Positions 8,548 through 16,198 of a stretch of 42,265 nucleotides of DNA are shown here, piece after piece. Source of the DNA: DAOTTX01 sp034437515 (lineage in GTDB: Bacteria; Chloroflexota; Anaerolineae; Aggregatilineales; Phototrophicaceae); assembly GCA_034437515.1 (NCBI GenBank), contig DAOTTX010000299.1, forward strand, positions 1-42,265, given 5' to 3'. A program made the translations under genes and the position numbers. How positions within the stretch are numbered: position 1 is the first letter of the stretch; each line of letters opens with the position of its first letter. Below the pieces are notes generated by a model that made no database searches, was not told where the DNA came from, and saw only the letters and a program-made list of their open reading frames with translations.

Positions 8548-9175
8548 GGGTGAACTCCGATGACGAAAACAGTAGGCGTAAAACAGGGCGCAGCAACGGC
8601 GACATCTTGAAGTGAGGTGGTTGGGTTAACTCCTCCCGGTGGCGCTGTGCCAGCAGCAGCGTCAACAACACGACGACCGTCACCCACACCGGGTTACTTT
8701 GCGCCAGCAACACGTAAAACAGCAGGCTCGCCGCCGTGAACATCACCGCCCAACCGCTTGCCGTCAACGCGAAGTACCAGTAAGGCAGCATCAAAATGCC
8801 TACGAGTGTTAGCTCCCACAGCGTCAGGCCGATCAGTACACCGAACACAGAGGCGATTGCTTTGCCGCCCTTAAAACGCAGAAAAGGCGAGAAAGCATGT
8901 CCGAGCGGTGACGCAAGGCAGATCAACACCAACGGCACGCCCTCGATGCCGACGATATACGTCGCCAGGCCGACCGGCAGCGCCCCTTTAGTGACATCCA
9001 GCAGCACGGCGAGACCGCCCCAGGCCAACCCACCCGCACGGATCACGTTAAACGCGCCGGGGTTGCCGTCGCCGTAACCACGAATTTCTTTATGGATGCC
9101 ATAATTGCCGATCAAAACTGCAAACGGGATTGAGCCGCAGAAGAAACCGAACAGCCACAGCGCGAGCGCGTCCAT
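8501..9175 (-). CDS. PlsY-like acyl-phosphate:glycerol-3-phosphate acyltransferase
   Basis: 224 residues with the three PlsY motifs: GSIPFAVLIG (near 14-23), GDGNPGAFNVIRAGG (about 36-50) and GHAFSPFLRFKGGKA (about 92-106), each between membrane segments. PlsY moves an acyl group from acyl-phosphate to glycerol-3-phosphate at the inner membrane, the first step of phospholipid synthesis. A hydrophilic C-terminal extension of about 35 residues runs beyond the normal end and overlaps the glycosyltransferase gene. Because it is embedded between CruF and a glycosyltransferase, it may instead, or in addition, acylate carotenoid glycosides. That is inference from context, since the residues seen are those of ordinary PlsY. 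Confidence 0.85.
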   Translation of the reverse strand: MDALALWLFGFFCGSIPFAVLIGNYGIHKEIRGYGDGNPGAFNVIRAGGLAWGGLAVLLDVTKGALPVGLATYIVGIEGVPLVLICLASPLGHAFSPFLRFKGGKAIASVFGVLIGLTLWELTLVGILMLPYWYFALTASGWAVMFTAASLLFYVLLAQSNPVWVTVVVLLTLLLAQRHREELTQPPHFKMSPLLRPVLRLLFSSSEFTRASTDSVHHGGTDRH

Positions 9176-9182
9176 AAGGGGT

Positions 9183-9968
9183 TTAGTGTGCTGCCTTTGA
9201 GAGCTTAATCACCGACCAGATCAGCAAGCCGCCCATCACCACCCCGCCGACAATCGCCGGGCCGACCTGCCCCCAGAAAAATGCTTGCCCGAAGGTCTGC
9301 AAAAACCACACAATGCCGTAGATCAGCAAAAGCGGGAACACGGGCAGGTCGAACCGCTGTGGGCGCACCAGCAGCGTGACGACCACGCCGGTCAGTAACC
9401 ATCCGGCATAGTTTGTCCAGGGGATGTCGAAGTAACCTTCAGGGTTGGCCCACACCCAGAAGCCCCAATCCACCATTTGTGGGTCGAGGAACAAATCCCA
9501 GGCGGTGATGGCGACCGCGCTCATGCCGACATAAGGCCAGAAGCGTTCTCGCCCGGCGATAAGCTGCGCGACCGTCCATGCACTCGGCAGCATCATAAAC
9601 CACGCCGCCGGGATCAGTAGCGGTACATGCCCAAGTTGCGGTTGCAGCACATCGGTATAGTCGTATGCGCCAAACGGAAAGCCGGTCGAGGAACCGACGA
9701 ACTCGATCCCCCACGTCGCGGCAGCGACTAGACCGAGCATGATGCTTGTCTGCCGCAGGCCGAGTTTCGCCTGTACCACGTAAAACACCGCGCTGAACTG
9801 CACCAGCAGCGCCCCGGTCACGGCGGTCGGGATGATCTGCTCACCCCGCGTCCATTTGAGGATGGGCAAGCTAATCATCGCCAGCACCCAGATGCCGATT
9901 AAACCGTACTGTATGCGCGCCGTCCGGCTGAGTTCTAAATTGGTGAATCGTTGGGTAAAAGTCGTCAT
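9183..9968 (-). CDS. cruF: CruF-family carotenoid 1',2'-hydratase (DUF422)
   Basis: A 261-residue polytopic membrane protein of the CruF/bisanhydrobacterioruberin-hydratase family. Recognised stretches are GFPFGAYDYTD with VPLLIPAAWFMM, and AWDLFLDPQMVDWGFWVW followed by IPWTNYAGW. These acidic and aromatic residues in membrane loops are typical of the family, which adds water to the psi-ends of acyclic carotenoids. Together with the CrtI-type enzyme and a glycosyltransferase this suggests hydroxylated, probably glycosylated, acyclic or monocyclic carotenoids. The start ATG overlaps the stop of the upstream gene by 4 bp (ATGA), and the acyltransferase starts 7 bp after its stop. Confidence 0.88.
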   Translation of the reverse strand: MTTFTQRFTNLELSRTARIQYGLIGIWVLAMISLPILKWTRGEQIIPTAVTGALLVQFSAVFYVVQAKLGLRQTSIMLGLVAAATWGIEFVGSSTGFPFGAYDYTDVLQPQLGHVPLLIPAAWFMMLPSAWTVAQLIAGRERFWPYVGMSAVAITAWDLFLDPQMVDWGFWVWANPEGYFDIPWTNYAGWLLTGVVVTLLVRPQRFDLPVFPLLLIYGIVWFLQTFGQAFFWGQVGPAIVGGVVMGGLLIWSVIKLSKAAH

Positions 9969-10951
9969 GCCAGGTTCACAAGATCGTCAAGTTTACCGTG
10001 AACTTCCAGGGCGGCGTTGCGACCCTGTCCCTCGTAGATCAATGTGCCGTCGAGTTCGGAAAAGCGTACATCAATGGTGGATTGCATGGTCTCATCAACG
10101 CGCTTGTGCATCTCGGTGCGGATGGGCGCTTTAAGCAAGCCCCCGCTGCGCCGTTCGGAGATCATCGCCAGACGATAGCGGCGGTCACGCAGGGTATAGA
10201 ACACCTTATCATCGGTGATGTCGAGGCGTTCGACCTGTGCGCCGGTGTAAGTCGTCATCCGGTAGAGCTTGCGATGGTGGTAAAACCCGGCGAGGAACCC
10301 GGCGAACGTCCGCCCGACCGAAGGAATGAGCGCGATAGACGCTACCAACGAGGTGTGCGGGGTATCGAAATGGTTGGATTGGTGCCAGACGTAAGCTTCG
10401 GGGAAGGCTTGCCCCCAGTCTTTTTCCATGTAACCACGCCCGCCGATGAAGTCCAATCGTTGACCGTCAACCGCCAGCGAGCCGGTGATGCCATGATCGA
10501 AGCTCAGAATACCATGATAGCATTCCATAAAGGGCAACCACGCATACCAGCCCATCACGCCCGGCTCACGTATGGAAACGGGCCAGGCGTGCCCCTCACC
10601 GAGGCGCAATTCCCCGTAGACACTGCGTAATTCGTCGTCGATGTCCAACGCGAGACAATCTCGCCGGAAACGGTTCGGGCCGACGCGCACATCGAAGACT
10701 TCTTCGTCCGCCCAAAAATCCCCGACCGGGTATTCGTGATAGGTCGCCTTGCCGGTCATGCCGTCGAGCACCTGCACAAAAGCATGATCTTTCTTATCGT
10801 TCTGCCCGTAAAATACACCGGGGATCACCGCATAGCGCGTTCGTTCATCCGCGCTGATGAGCTTGTAGTACCAGCCTTCAAAGTAGGGCGACTTTTTACC
10901 ATAACCATGATAAATTTCCGGGTGAAGTGTTTCATAAATATATCGGCGCAT
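9965..10951 (-). CDS. Tocopherol cyclase-like lipocalin-fold protein
   Basis: 328 residues, similar in motif order to the tocopherol cyclase family: an N-terminal HGYGKKSPYFEGWYYKL region (about 15-31), then RGYMEKDWGQAFPEAYVWHQ (about 171-190), the most diagnostic block, followed by predicted beta strands to the end. In plants and cyanobacteria the family cyclises prenylated quinols; many bacterial members are uncharacterised, and the fold is related to CrtC-type carotenoid hydratases. Genomic position right before cruF (4-bp overlap) and after a hydrolase gene (3-bp gap) points to an isoprenoid or carotenoid substrate. Whether it is an enzyme or a lipid-binding protein is open. Confidence 0.72.
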   Translation of the reverse strand: MRRYIYETLHPEIYHGYGKKSPYFEGWYYKLISADERTRYAVIPGVFYGQNDKKDHAFVQVLDGMTGKATYHEYPVGDFWADEEVFDVRVGPNRFRRDCLALDIDDELRSVYGELRLGEGHAWPVSIREPGVMGWYAWLPFMECYHGILSFDHGITGSLAVDGQRLDFIGGRGYMEKDWGQAFPEAYVWHQSNHFDTPHTSLVASIALIPSVGRTFAGFLAGFYHHRKLYRMTTYTGAQVERLDITDDKVFYTLRDRRYRLAMISERRSGGLLKAPIRTEMHKRVDETMQSTIDVRFSELDGTLIYEGQGRNAALEVHGKLDDLVNLA

Positions 10952-10954
10952 AAT

Positions 10955-11809
10955 CTAATCCGCTACTGATGCTTCTATCGGGTAAAAACGTGCTGCAAAA
11001 TGCTGGACTGTTGCTTTCACCTGTTGCCAATCGGGGCCATCCGGCAGGTTGATTTCATGTTCACCGTTGACGGCTTTGTAGGTCACATCGCCGGGGATGC
11101 GGTCGATCATCTGGCGCGTCAGCGTCGGTAAGACGAGTTCGTCTTGCTGCCCCTGAAGTACCAGCGTCGGTGTGTTGATCTGCGTTGCGACTTCATAGGC
11201 CTTTCGTCCACTCTTGTGGATTTGCGCGAACATGCTGATCGGCACCTGGAAGTTTCGGATCTCCTCGCGGGTTTGCGGGTCATCGAGGTCAGCATCCGGC
11301 ATGAAATCACGAATGCCATCACGGACTTCCTGCTTATCGAAATCCAACCGCAGCCATTTGAAGATGCGCGGTTGCCGAAAGAAGATTTTGATGACCGGCA
11401 GCATTGTCCAGCCGATGTGTTGTAACTTCCAGAACGGCGAGAGCATAATCAGGCCGTCAGGTGGATGGGTTGTCGCGTTCTGTGCGGCGACGCGCATCGA
11501 CAACGCCCCACCCAGCGAGAACCCGACGATAATCACCTTCGAATAGTTACTTCGCAATCGCAGATAAGATTGATTCACTGCTGCGAACCATTCGTCATGG
11601 GTACGGTCGGGCAATGTCTCGATCTGTGGGCCGAAACCGGGTAACAGCGGGCCGTGTGTCGTCCAGCCGTTTTCATGCAGTGCGTTGGCAAGCGGACGCA
11701 TCTCCGCCGGGCTACCGGGGAAGCCATGCACGAGCAGGGCGGCGGCGTCACCGCCGTCGAATGTAAATGGTTGGTGTTCTTTGTCTTGGAAAGCGTTTAC
11801 TGACAGCAT
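10955..11809 (-). CDS. Alpha/beta hydrolase (carboxylesterase type)
   Basis: 284 residues. The oxyanion strand LLVHGFPGSPAEM (25-37), nucleophile elbow GFSLGG with Ser98, acid in LVLQGQQDELV and the histidine in NGEHEI make a complete catalytic triad. It resembles bacterial monoglyceride lipases and Est30-like carboxylesterases. It is the first gene of the leftward run and is divergent from the HMG-CoA reductase gene across a 120-bp intergenic region that must hold promoters for both operons. A role in cleaving acyl esters, such as acylated carotenoids or lipids, is possible but unproven. Confidence 0.85.
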   Translation of the reverse strand: MLSVNAFQDKEHQPFTFDGGDAAALLVHGFPGSPAEMRPLANALHENGWTTHGPLLPGFGPQIETLPDRTHDEWFAAVNQSYLRLRSNYSKVIIVGFSLGGALSMRVAAQNATTHPPDGLIMLSPFWKLQHIGWTMLPVIKIFFRQPRIFKWLRLDFDKQEVRDGIRDFMPDADLDDPQTREEIRNFQVPISMFAQIHKSGRKAYEVATQINTPTLVLQGQQDELVLPTLTRQMIDRIPGDVTYKAVNGEHEINLPDGPDWQQVKATVQHFAARFYPIEASVAD

Positions 11810-11929
11810 TGGAAATCCTTTTCAAATCGCCACCCAGTTTACTCAGGTAGCATGAGAATAAAATTAACTTTGTGCGATTTTTCACGGTCTGATAGCTTTT
11901 GCAAGTGAATAGATGCTAAGCTCCCAGAT

Positions 11930-13228
11930 ATGAACGCAAAAAAATCATCTCAGCTCAAACAATTCTATCGCAAGTCGTCTGAGGAACGGTTGGCGATTAT
12001 CCGGGCGTGGCTCTCATTGCCGGATGATGCCGAGTTGCCGCTCGATGGTGGGTTAACGCAACCGCAGGCCGATCATATGATCGAAAATGTGATCGGGCGC
12101 TACGCATTGCCGTTGGCTGTGGCGACGAACTTTCTGGTCAACAAACAGGACTATCTGGTGCCGATGGTCGTAGAAGAACCGTCGGTGGTCGCAGCGGTGA
12201 GCTTCGCCGCCAAGTTATTCCGGCAGGGGGGCGGTTTCCACACATCGAGTGATGACCCGGTGATGATCGGGCAGATTCAGGTCTTAGATGTGCCGGACAT
12301 CCCCACAGCGATTAAGGCGATAGACTCGCACAAAGATGAACTGCTCCATGCTGTTGATTTGATCGGCGGTAGCATCATCAAGCGAGGGGGTGGGGCGCGT
12401 GACCTGCAAGCACGGGTCTTTGAGCAGACGCCCGTCGGCCCAATGCTGATTTTACATCTGCACTATGATACCCGTGATGCGATGGGTGCGAACGCGGTCA
12501 ACACCGCCGTCGAGCATATCGCGCCGCGCATTGAGGAAATTACCGGTGGGCGGGTGAACCTGCGCATCCTCAGTAACTTGACCGATCAGCGCAAGGCACG
12601 CGCAAAAGGCATGATCCCGGTGGGCGCATTGGCCCGTGAGAATTACACCGGGCCGGAAGTCGTTGCAGCGGTACTTGAGGCGGCGGCCTTTGCCGAAGTC
12701 GATCCTTACCGGGCGACCACCCACAACAAAGGGGTGATGAACGGCATCGACGCCGTGATCCTCGCCACTGGTAACGATTGGCGTGCGGTCGAGGCGGGTG
12801 CCCATGCTTATGCCGCCCGTGATGGACGCTACACCAGCCTGACGCGCTGGTGGCAAGACGAGGCCGGTAACCTGCACGGTGAGATCGAACTGCCGTTAGC
12901 GGTCGGGGTTGTCGGCGGGGCGACTCGTGCCCACCCGACCGCGCAACTCGCGCTGCAACTGCTCGGTGTGGAAAACGCCGGTACACTGGCGGAGATCATC
13001 GCGGCGGTAGGACTGGCGCAGAACTTCGCCGCCATGCGTGCATTGGCGACCGACGGCATCCAGAAAGGCCACATGCGGATGCACGTCCGCCAGCTTGCTA
13101 TCTCCGCCGGAACGCCGGTCGAGCATGTGGAGGAAGTCGCCGGGCAGATGATCCGTGAGGAGAATATACGTTTAGAACGGGCGAAGACACTCGCTCGGCA
13201 AATACAACAAGGAAGTGAACGACAATGA
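11930..13228 (+). CDS. mvaA: Hydroxymethylglutaryl-CoA reductase, class II
   Basis: Interconverts HMG-CoA and mevalonate with NAD(P)H. The 432-residue protein is the length of class II (Pseudomonas mevalonii type) enzymes. The four catalytic residues fall at the same numbers as in that enzyme: E83 in VEEPSVVAA, K267 in THNKGVMNG, D283 in ATGNDWR and H381 in IQKGHMRMH. DAMGANAVN (183-191) and ELPLAVGVVGGAT are also intact, so it should be active. It heads the mevalonate cluster: its stop overlaps the HMG-CoA synthase start (ATGA), which argues for the biosynthetic direction despite the class II enzyme being first known from mevalonate degradation. No strong ribosome site precedes the ATG. Confidence 0.95.
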   Translation: MNAKKSSQLKQFYRKSSEERLAIIRAWLSLPDDAELPLDGGLTQPQADHMIENVIGRYALPLAVATNFLVNKQDYLVPMVVEEPSVVAAVSFAAKLFRQGGGFHTSSDDPVMIGQIQVLDVPDIPTAIKAIDSHKDELLHAVDLIGGSIIKRGGGARDLQARVFEQTPVGPMLILHLHYDTRDAMGANAVNTAVEHIAPRIEEITGGRVNLRILSNLTDQRKARAKGMIPVGALARENYTGPEVVAAVLEAAAFAEVDPYRATTHNKGVMNGIDAVILATGNDWRAVEAGAHAYAARDGRYTSLTRWWQDEAGNLHGEIELPLAVGVVGGATRAHPTAQLALQLLGVENAGTLAEIIAAVGLAQNFAAMRALATDGIQKGHMRMHVRQLAISAGTPVEHVEEVAGQMIREENIRLERAKTLARQIQQGSERQ

Positions 13229-14310
13229 CATTGAACGGAACAAATCCGATGGCGAATAATCATCTGATGCGCTCTGATCGCAAGGTGGGCATCGTCGGTT
13301 ATGGGGCTTACGTGCCGCGTTACCGCTTACCCGGCAGCGAGGTCGCCCGTATCTGGACTAATGGATTGGGCGGTAGCCCGATCAACGAGAAAGCCGTCGC
13401 CGGGTTAGACGAAGACGTGACGACCATGTCTATCGAGGCAGCGCGAAATGCGGTTGCTCGTGCGCAGATCGACCCGCAGCAGATCCGGGCGGTGTGGGTT
13501 GGCAGTGAGAGCCACCCCTACGCCGTCAAGCCGACCAGCACCATCGTTGCCGAGGCGATTGGTACTTCACCCCACATCCAGGCGGCGGATTGGGAGTTCG
13601 CCTGCAAAGCCGGCACGGAGGCGGTACAGGCATCAATTGGCATCGTCGGTAGCGGCATGGGGGTATACGCACTCAGCATTGGGATGGATACCGCGCAGGG
13701 TCGTCCCGGTGACGCACTGGAATATACCGCTGCATCCGGTGGCGCGGCCTTCGTGATTGGCCCGGCAGATGAAGCGGTCGCCGTCTATGAGGGCAGTTTC
13801 AGCTATGTGACCGACACGCCGGATTTCTGGCGGCGTTCCGGGCAAACGTACCCCAGTCACGGGGATCGCTTCACCGGCGAACCGGCGTATTTCAGCCATG
13901 TGCTGTCCGCCGCAGAACAGATGATGGAATTGATGGGTACCACAGCGACGGATTACGCCCATGCGGTATTCCATCAGCCGAACGTGAAGTTCCCCAGCCG
14001 GGCGGCGAAGATGCTCGGCTTCCAAAGGGAGCAGATCGAAACCGGCCTGCTGGCAAACGATATTGGTAACGTATATTCCGGCTCTTGCATGATCGGCCTG
14101 ACCGCCATTCTTGACATCGCCGAGCCGGGCGACCGCATCTTGATGGTCAGTTACGGCAGTGGCGCGGGGTCAGATGCGTTTGACCTGCGTGTGACCGAGC
14201 GGGTTGAGCAGGTGCGCGGCCTCGCCCCGGCAACACACGACTACATCAACCGGCGCACACAGATCGACTATGCCACTTACACCCGCTTCCGCGACAAGTT
14301 GAAAGGATAA
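13225..14310 (+). CDS. Archaeal-type hydroxymethylglutaryl-CoA synthase
   Basis: Condenses acetyl-CoA with acetoacetyl-CoA to HMG-CoA. At 361 residues it is the short archaeal form, not the longer form of Firmicutes and eukaryotes. Catalytic residues are visible: E95 in GSESHPYAVKP, nucleophile C127 in EFACKAGTEA and H250 in FHQPNVKFP; the closing stretch SYGSGAGSDAF is also typical. The start at 13225 is supported by AAGGAAG upstream and by the 4-bp overlap with the reductase; ATGs at 13249 and 13267 are alternatives. In archaea this enzyme forms a complex with a thiolase and a DUF35 protein that passes acetoacetyl-CoA between sites; homologues of both partners follow directly, but altered. 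Confidence 0.93.
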   Translation: MTLNGTNPMANNHLMRSDRKVGIVGYGAYVPRYRLPGSEVARIWTNGLGGSPINEKAVAGLDEDVTTMSIEAARNAVARAQIDPQQIRAVWVGSESHPYAVKPTSTIVAEAIGTSPHIQAADWEFACKAGTEAVQASIGIVGSGMGVYALSIGMDTAQGRPGDALEYTAASGGAAFVIGPADEAVAVYEGSFSYVTDTPDFWRRSGQTYPSHGDRFTGEPAYFSHVLSAAEQMMELMGTTATDYAHAVFHQPNVKFPSRAAKMLGFQREQIETGLLANDIGNVYSGSCMIGLTAILDIAEPGDRILMVSYGSGAGSDAFDLRVTERVEQVRGLAPATHDYINRRTQIDYATYTRFRDKLKG

Positions 14311-14316
14311 ACAACG

Positions 14317-15462
14317 ATGCGAGACGTAGCAATCATCGGTACCGGGATGACGCCGGTCGCAGAACATTGGGGCGCGAGCCTGCGTGAACTCGCCGGGGAA
14401 GCGATCAAAGCGGCGCTGGAAGATGCAAATATCGCCGCTGTCGATGGGCTGTACGTGGGGAACGCTTTTGGCAGCACCTTTAGTAGTCAATCGCATCTCG
14501 GTGCGCTCATCGCTGATTATGTAGGCCTTGCCGGTGTAGAAGCGTTCACCGTCGAGGCGGCGGGCGCTTCCGGCGGGGCGGCCCTGCGTGCCGGTTATAT
14601 GGCGGTCGCCTCCGGTTTGTTGGATACGGTGCTGGTCGTCGGCGCGGAGAAGTCTAGCGACGCTATCGCCGGTGCGAAGCACGAAGCACGGGCAGTCGAA
14701 CTCGACGCGGATTTTGAGGCCGTACATGGTGCCACCCTGCCCGCGATGGCGGCTTTGCTCATGCGCCGCTACATGCACGAATACAAGTTAGGGCTGGGTG
14801 CGTTTGAGGCGTTCAGCGTCAACGCACATGCGAATGGTAAGCATAATGCCAACGCGATGTTCCGCAACGCCTTGCGAGAAGGGGCGTTCACCAAAGCACC
14901 GATGGTCGCGGAACCGGTCAGTTTGTTTGACGGTGCGCCGGATGCCGATGGCGCGGCGGCGGTTGTCCTCACGGCGGCAGATCGAGCGCGGACGATGACC
15001 GAAACGCCGGTCAATATCGTCGCTAGTGCCGCAGCGACCGACACGTTCAAGTTGCAGGATCGCGCAGACATGCTGCACCTCGCCGCGGTTGCCCGTTCGA
15101 CGGAAAAAGTTCTGGCACAGGCTGAAGTCACCCGCGATCAGGTCGATTTATTTGAACTGCACGACTCGTTCACGATTGTCAGTGCGCTGACGTTAGAGGC
15201 TGCCGGATTCGCTCCGCGTGGTGAGGGCTGGCAACTTGCCGAGAAGATCGGTTTGGATGGCGAGTTGCCCATCAGCACATTCGGTGGTCTAAAAAGCCGG
15301 GGCAACCCGGTCGGCGCGACGGGTGTGTATCAGGCCGTAGAAGCGACATTGCAGCTTCGCGGCGCGGCACATGAAAACCAGGTCGCTGGGGCTAAGGTGG
15401 CGCTTATCCAAAGTTTAGGTGGCCTCGCAAGCACCGCTGTGACCCATATTCTCACATTGTAA
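14317..15462 (+). CDS. Archaeal-type thiolase homologue lacking catalytic Cys and GHP His
   Basis: A full-length (381 residues) member of the archaeal acetyl-CoA acetyltransferase/SCP2-type thiolase family, 6 bp after HMG-CoA synthase with AAAGGA as ribosome site. The family condenses two acetyl-CoA to acetoacetyl-CoA. Here the nucleophile motif reads VEAAGASGGAAL: Gly83 (codon ggc, 14563-14565) stands where thiolases have Cys. The GHP motif reads SRGNPVGATG: Asn330 (codon aac, 15304-15306) replaces His. The other conserved histidine, H282 in ELHDSF, is kept. Each change is one base away from the usual codon, but the frame is intact throughout. As read it should not do Claisen condensation; a structural or channelling role in the HMG-CoA synthase complex is the simplest guess. 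Confidence 0.85.
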   Translation: MRDVAIIGTGMTPVAEHWGASLRELAGEAIKAALEDANIAAVDGLYVGNAFGSTFSSQSHLGALIADYVGLAGVEAFTVEAAGASGGAALRAGYMAVASGLLDTVLVVGAEKSSDAIAGAKHEARAVELDADFEAVHGATLPAMAALLMRRYMHEYKLGLGAFEAFSVNAHANGKHNANAMFRNALREGAFTKAPMVAEPVSLFDGAPDADGAAAVVLTAADRARTMTETPVNIVASAAATDTFKLQDRADMLHLAAVARSTEKVLAQAEVTRDQVDLFELHDSFTIVSALTLEAAGFAPRGEGWQLAEKIGLDGELPISTFGGLKSRGNPVGATGVYQAVEATLQLRGAAHENQVAGAKVALIQSLGGLASTAVTHILTL

Positions 15463-15478
15463 GTGGTTTAGTGAGAGG

Positions 15479-15527
15479 CTTTGAGAGGTTTTCAGAACGC
15501 TACCGATAGTCTTTGAGAGCCTTTCGA
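15479..15527. repeat. Two imperfect direct repeats upstream of the DUF35 genes
   Basis: The 17-nt units at 15479-15495 and 15511-15527 share 13 of 17 positions (both begin CTTTGAGAG) and are 32 bp apart, close to three helical turns. They lie in the 120-bp gap after the thiolase gene, just upstream of a TATACT box (15531-15536). This could be an activator or repressor site for the DUF35 pair, or chance. No good -35 element is seen at the right distance. Confidence 0.3.
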
Positions 15528-15582
15528 GCCTATACTACGGACTATATCGTTCTAAATTCACAAATCGTTTGGAGTAACTACG

Positions 15583-15768
15583 ATGCAAATTTCTCGTCAT
15601 TGGCGTATGAATGCACAACGGTACCGTCTCGAGGGCATCCGTTATGAAGATGGCAACACCAGCCTTCAACAGCGTCCGCTTGTCGCAGTAGGATCACACG
15701 ACGACGAAACTGCCGTCGTAGAGACGGTCGATGCCGAAGGTGAGCGTGTCGCAGTACACGCGGCGTAA
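15583..15768 (+). CDS. DUF35 N-terminal half without zinc-ribbon cysteines
   Basis: A 61-residue frame with a GGAG ribosome site ahead of its ATG. It begins ISRHWRMNAQRYRLEG, which matches the usual start of DUF35/OB-fold proteins, where a Trp-Arg helix and QRYRL precede a rubredoxin-like zinc ribbon. The ribbon itself is not there: after IRYEDGNTSLQQRP there is no Cys at all in the protein. The frame stops with TAA at 15766-15768, and the OB-fold half restarts 9 nt later in the same frame. It is therefore either a separate small subunit or the front half of a gene broken by a nonsense change. In the archaeal complex the DUF35 protein holds thiolase and HMG-CoA synthase together. Confidence 0.6.
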   Translation: MQISRHWRMNAQRYRLEGIRYEDGNTSLQQRPLVAVGSHDDETAVVETVDAEGERVAVHAA

Positions 15769-15777
15769 ACAATCCCG

Positions 15778-16083
15778 ATGACCCAGAGAACAAAGCCGGT
15801 TGAAATCCGGCAGGAAAACTTTACCTTCAACGGCACCGGTGAGATCTTCAGTTTCACCACAGTGCAGGATGCGCCAGAGCCATTCCTATTGCAAGCACCT
15901 TATGTGCTGGCGCTCGTCAAGTTGGATGAAGGCCCGATAATCACGGCGCAGTTGACGGACATCGACGGCGCAGTCGCTATCGGCGACCGGGTTGAGATGG
16001 TCACGCGTAAATTGTTGACCGAAGGCGAACAGGGCATGATCGTCTACGGCTACAAATTCCGTAAAGTCCTTGACTGGACATGA
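15778..16083 (+). CDS. DUF35 OB-fold half (HMG-CoA synthase/thiolase partner)
   Basis: 101 residues forming the C-terminal OB fold of DUF35 proteins: GTGEIFSFTTVQDAP, PYVLALVKLDEGPIITAQL, IGDRVEMVTRKL and MIVYGYKFRKVL are all family landmarks. In archaea this domain binds CoA and bridges thiolase and HMG-CoA synthase. The N-terminal zinc ribbon normally fused to it is absent here; a ribbon-like half without cysteines ends 9 nt upstream in the same frame. No Shine-Dalgarno precedes its ATG, so translation is probably coupled to the preceding stop. A strong terminator follows directly, closing the mevalonate cluster. Confidence 0.82.
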   Translation: MTQRTKPVEIRQENFTFNGTGEIFSFTTVQDAPEPFLLQAPYVLALVKLDEGPIITAQLTDIDGAVAIGDRVEMVTRKLLTEGEQGMIVYGYKFRKVLDWT

Positions 16084-16104
16084 CAACAACCAATAGAAAA
16101 CACT

Positions 16105-16140
16105 AAACGCCGCTCTCCATGTGGACCGAGCGGCGTTTTT
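16105..16140 (+). terminator. Rho-independent terminator of the mevalonate cluster
   Basis: A perfect 10-bp stem, AACGCCGCTC (16106-16115) with GAGCGGCGTT (16128-16137), is followed by a T-run. It sits 22 nt after the DUF35 stop. Confidence 0.88.
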
Positions 16141-16154
16141 GATTCAGATAGTGA

Positions 16155-16183
16155 CAAAACAGAGGCGGCTATCGTGCCTCTGT
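16155..16183 (-). terminator. Rho-independent terminator of the ABC ATPase gene
   Basis: On the minus strand, an 8-bp stem (16159-16166 with 16176-16183, arms ACAGAGGC and GCCTCTGT) with a 9-nt loop runs into TTTT. It lies 16 nt past the stop of the ABC ATPase and stands back to back with the mevalonate-cluster terminator. Confidence 0.75.
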
Positions 16184-16198
16184 CGGACGTTCGCCATG

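Noticed and set aside
14170..14778. A 202-codon minus-strand frame inside HMG-CoA synthase and thiolase
   Set aside because: It spans the junction of two well-supported plus-strand genes and its protein matches nothing; it is a shadow of their codon use.
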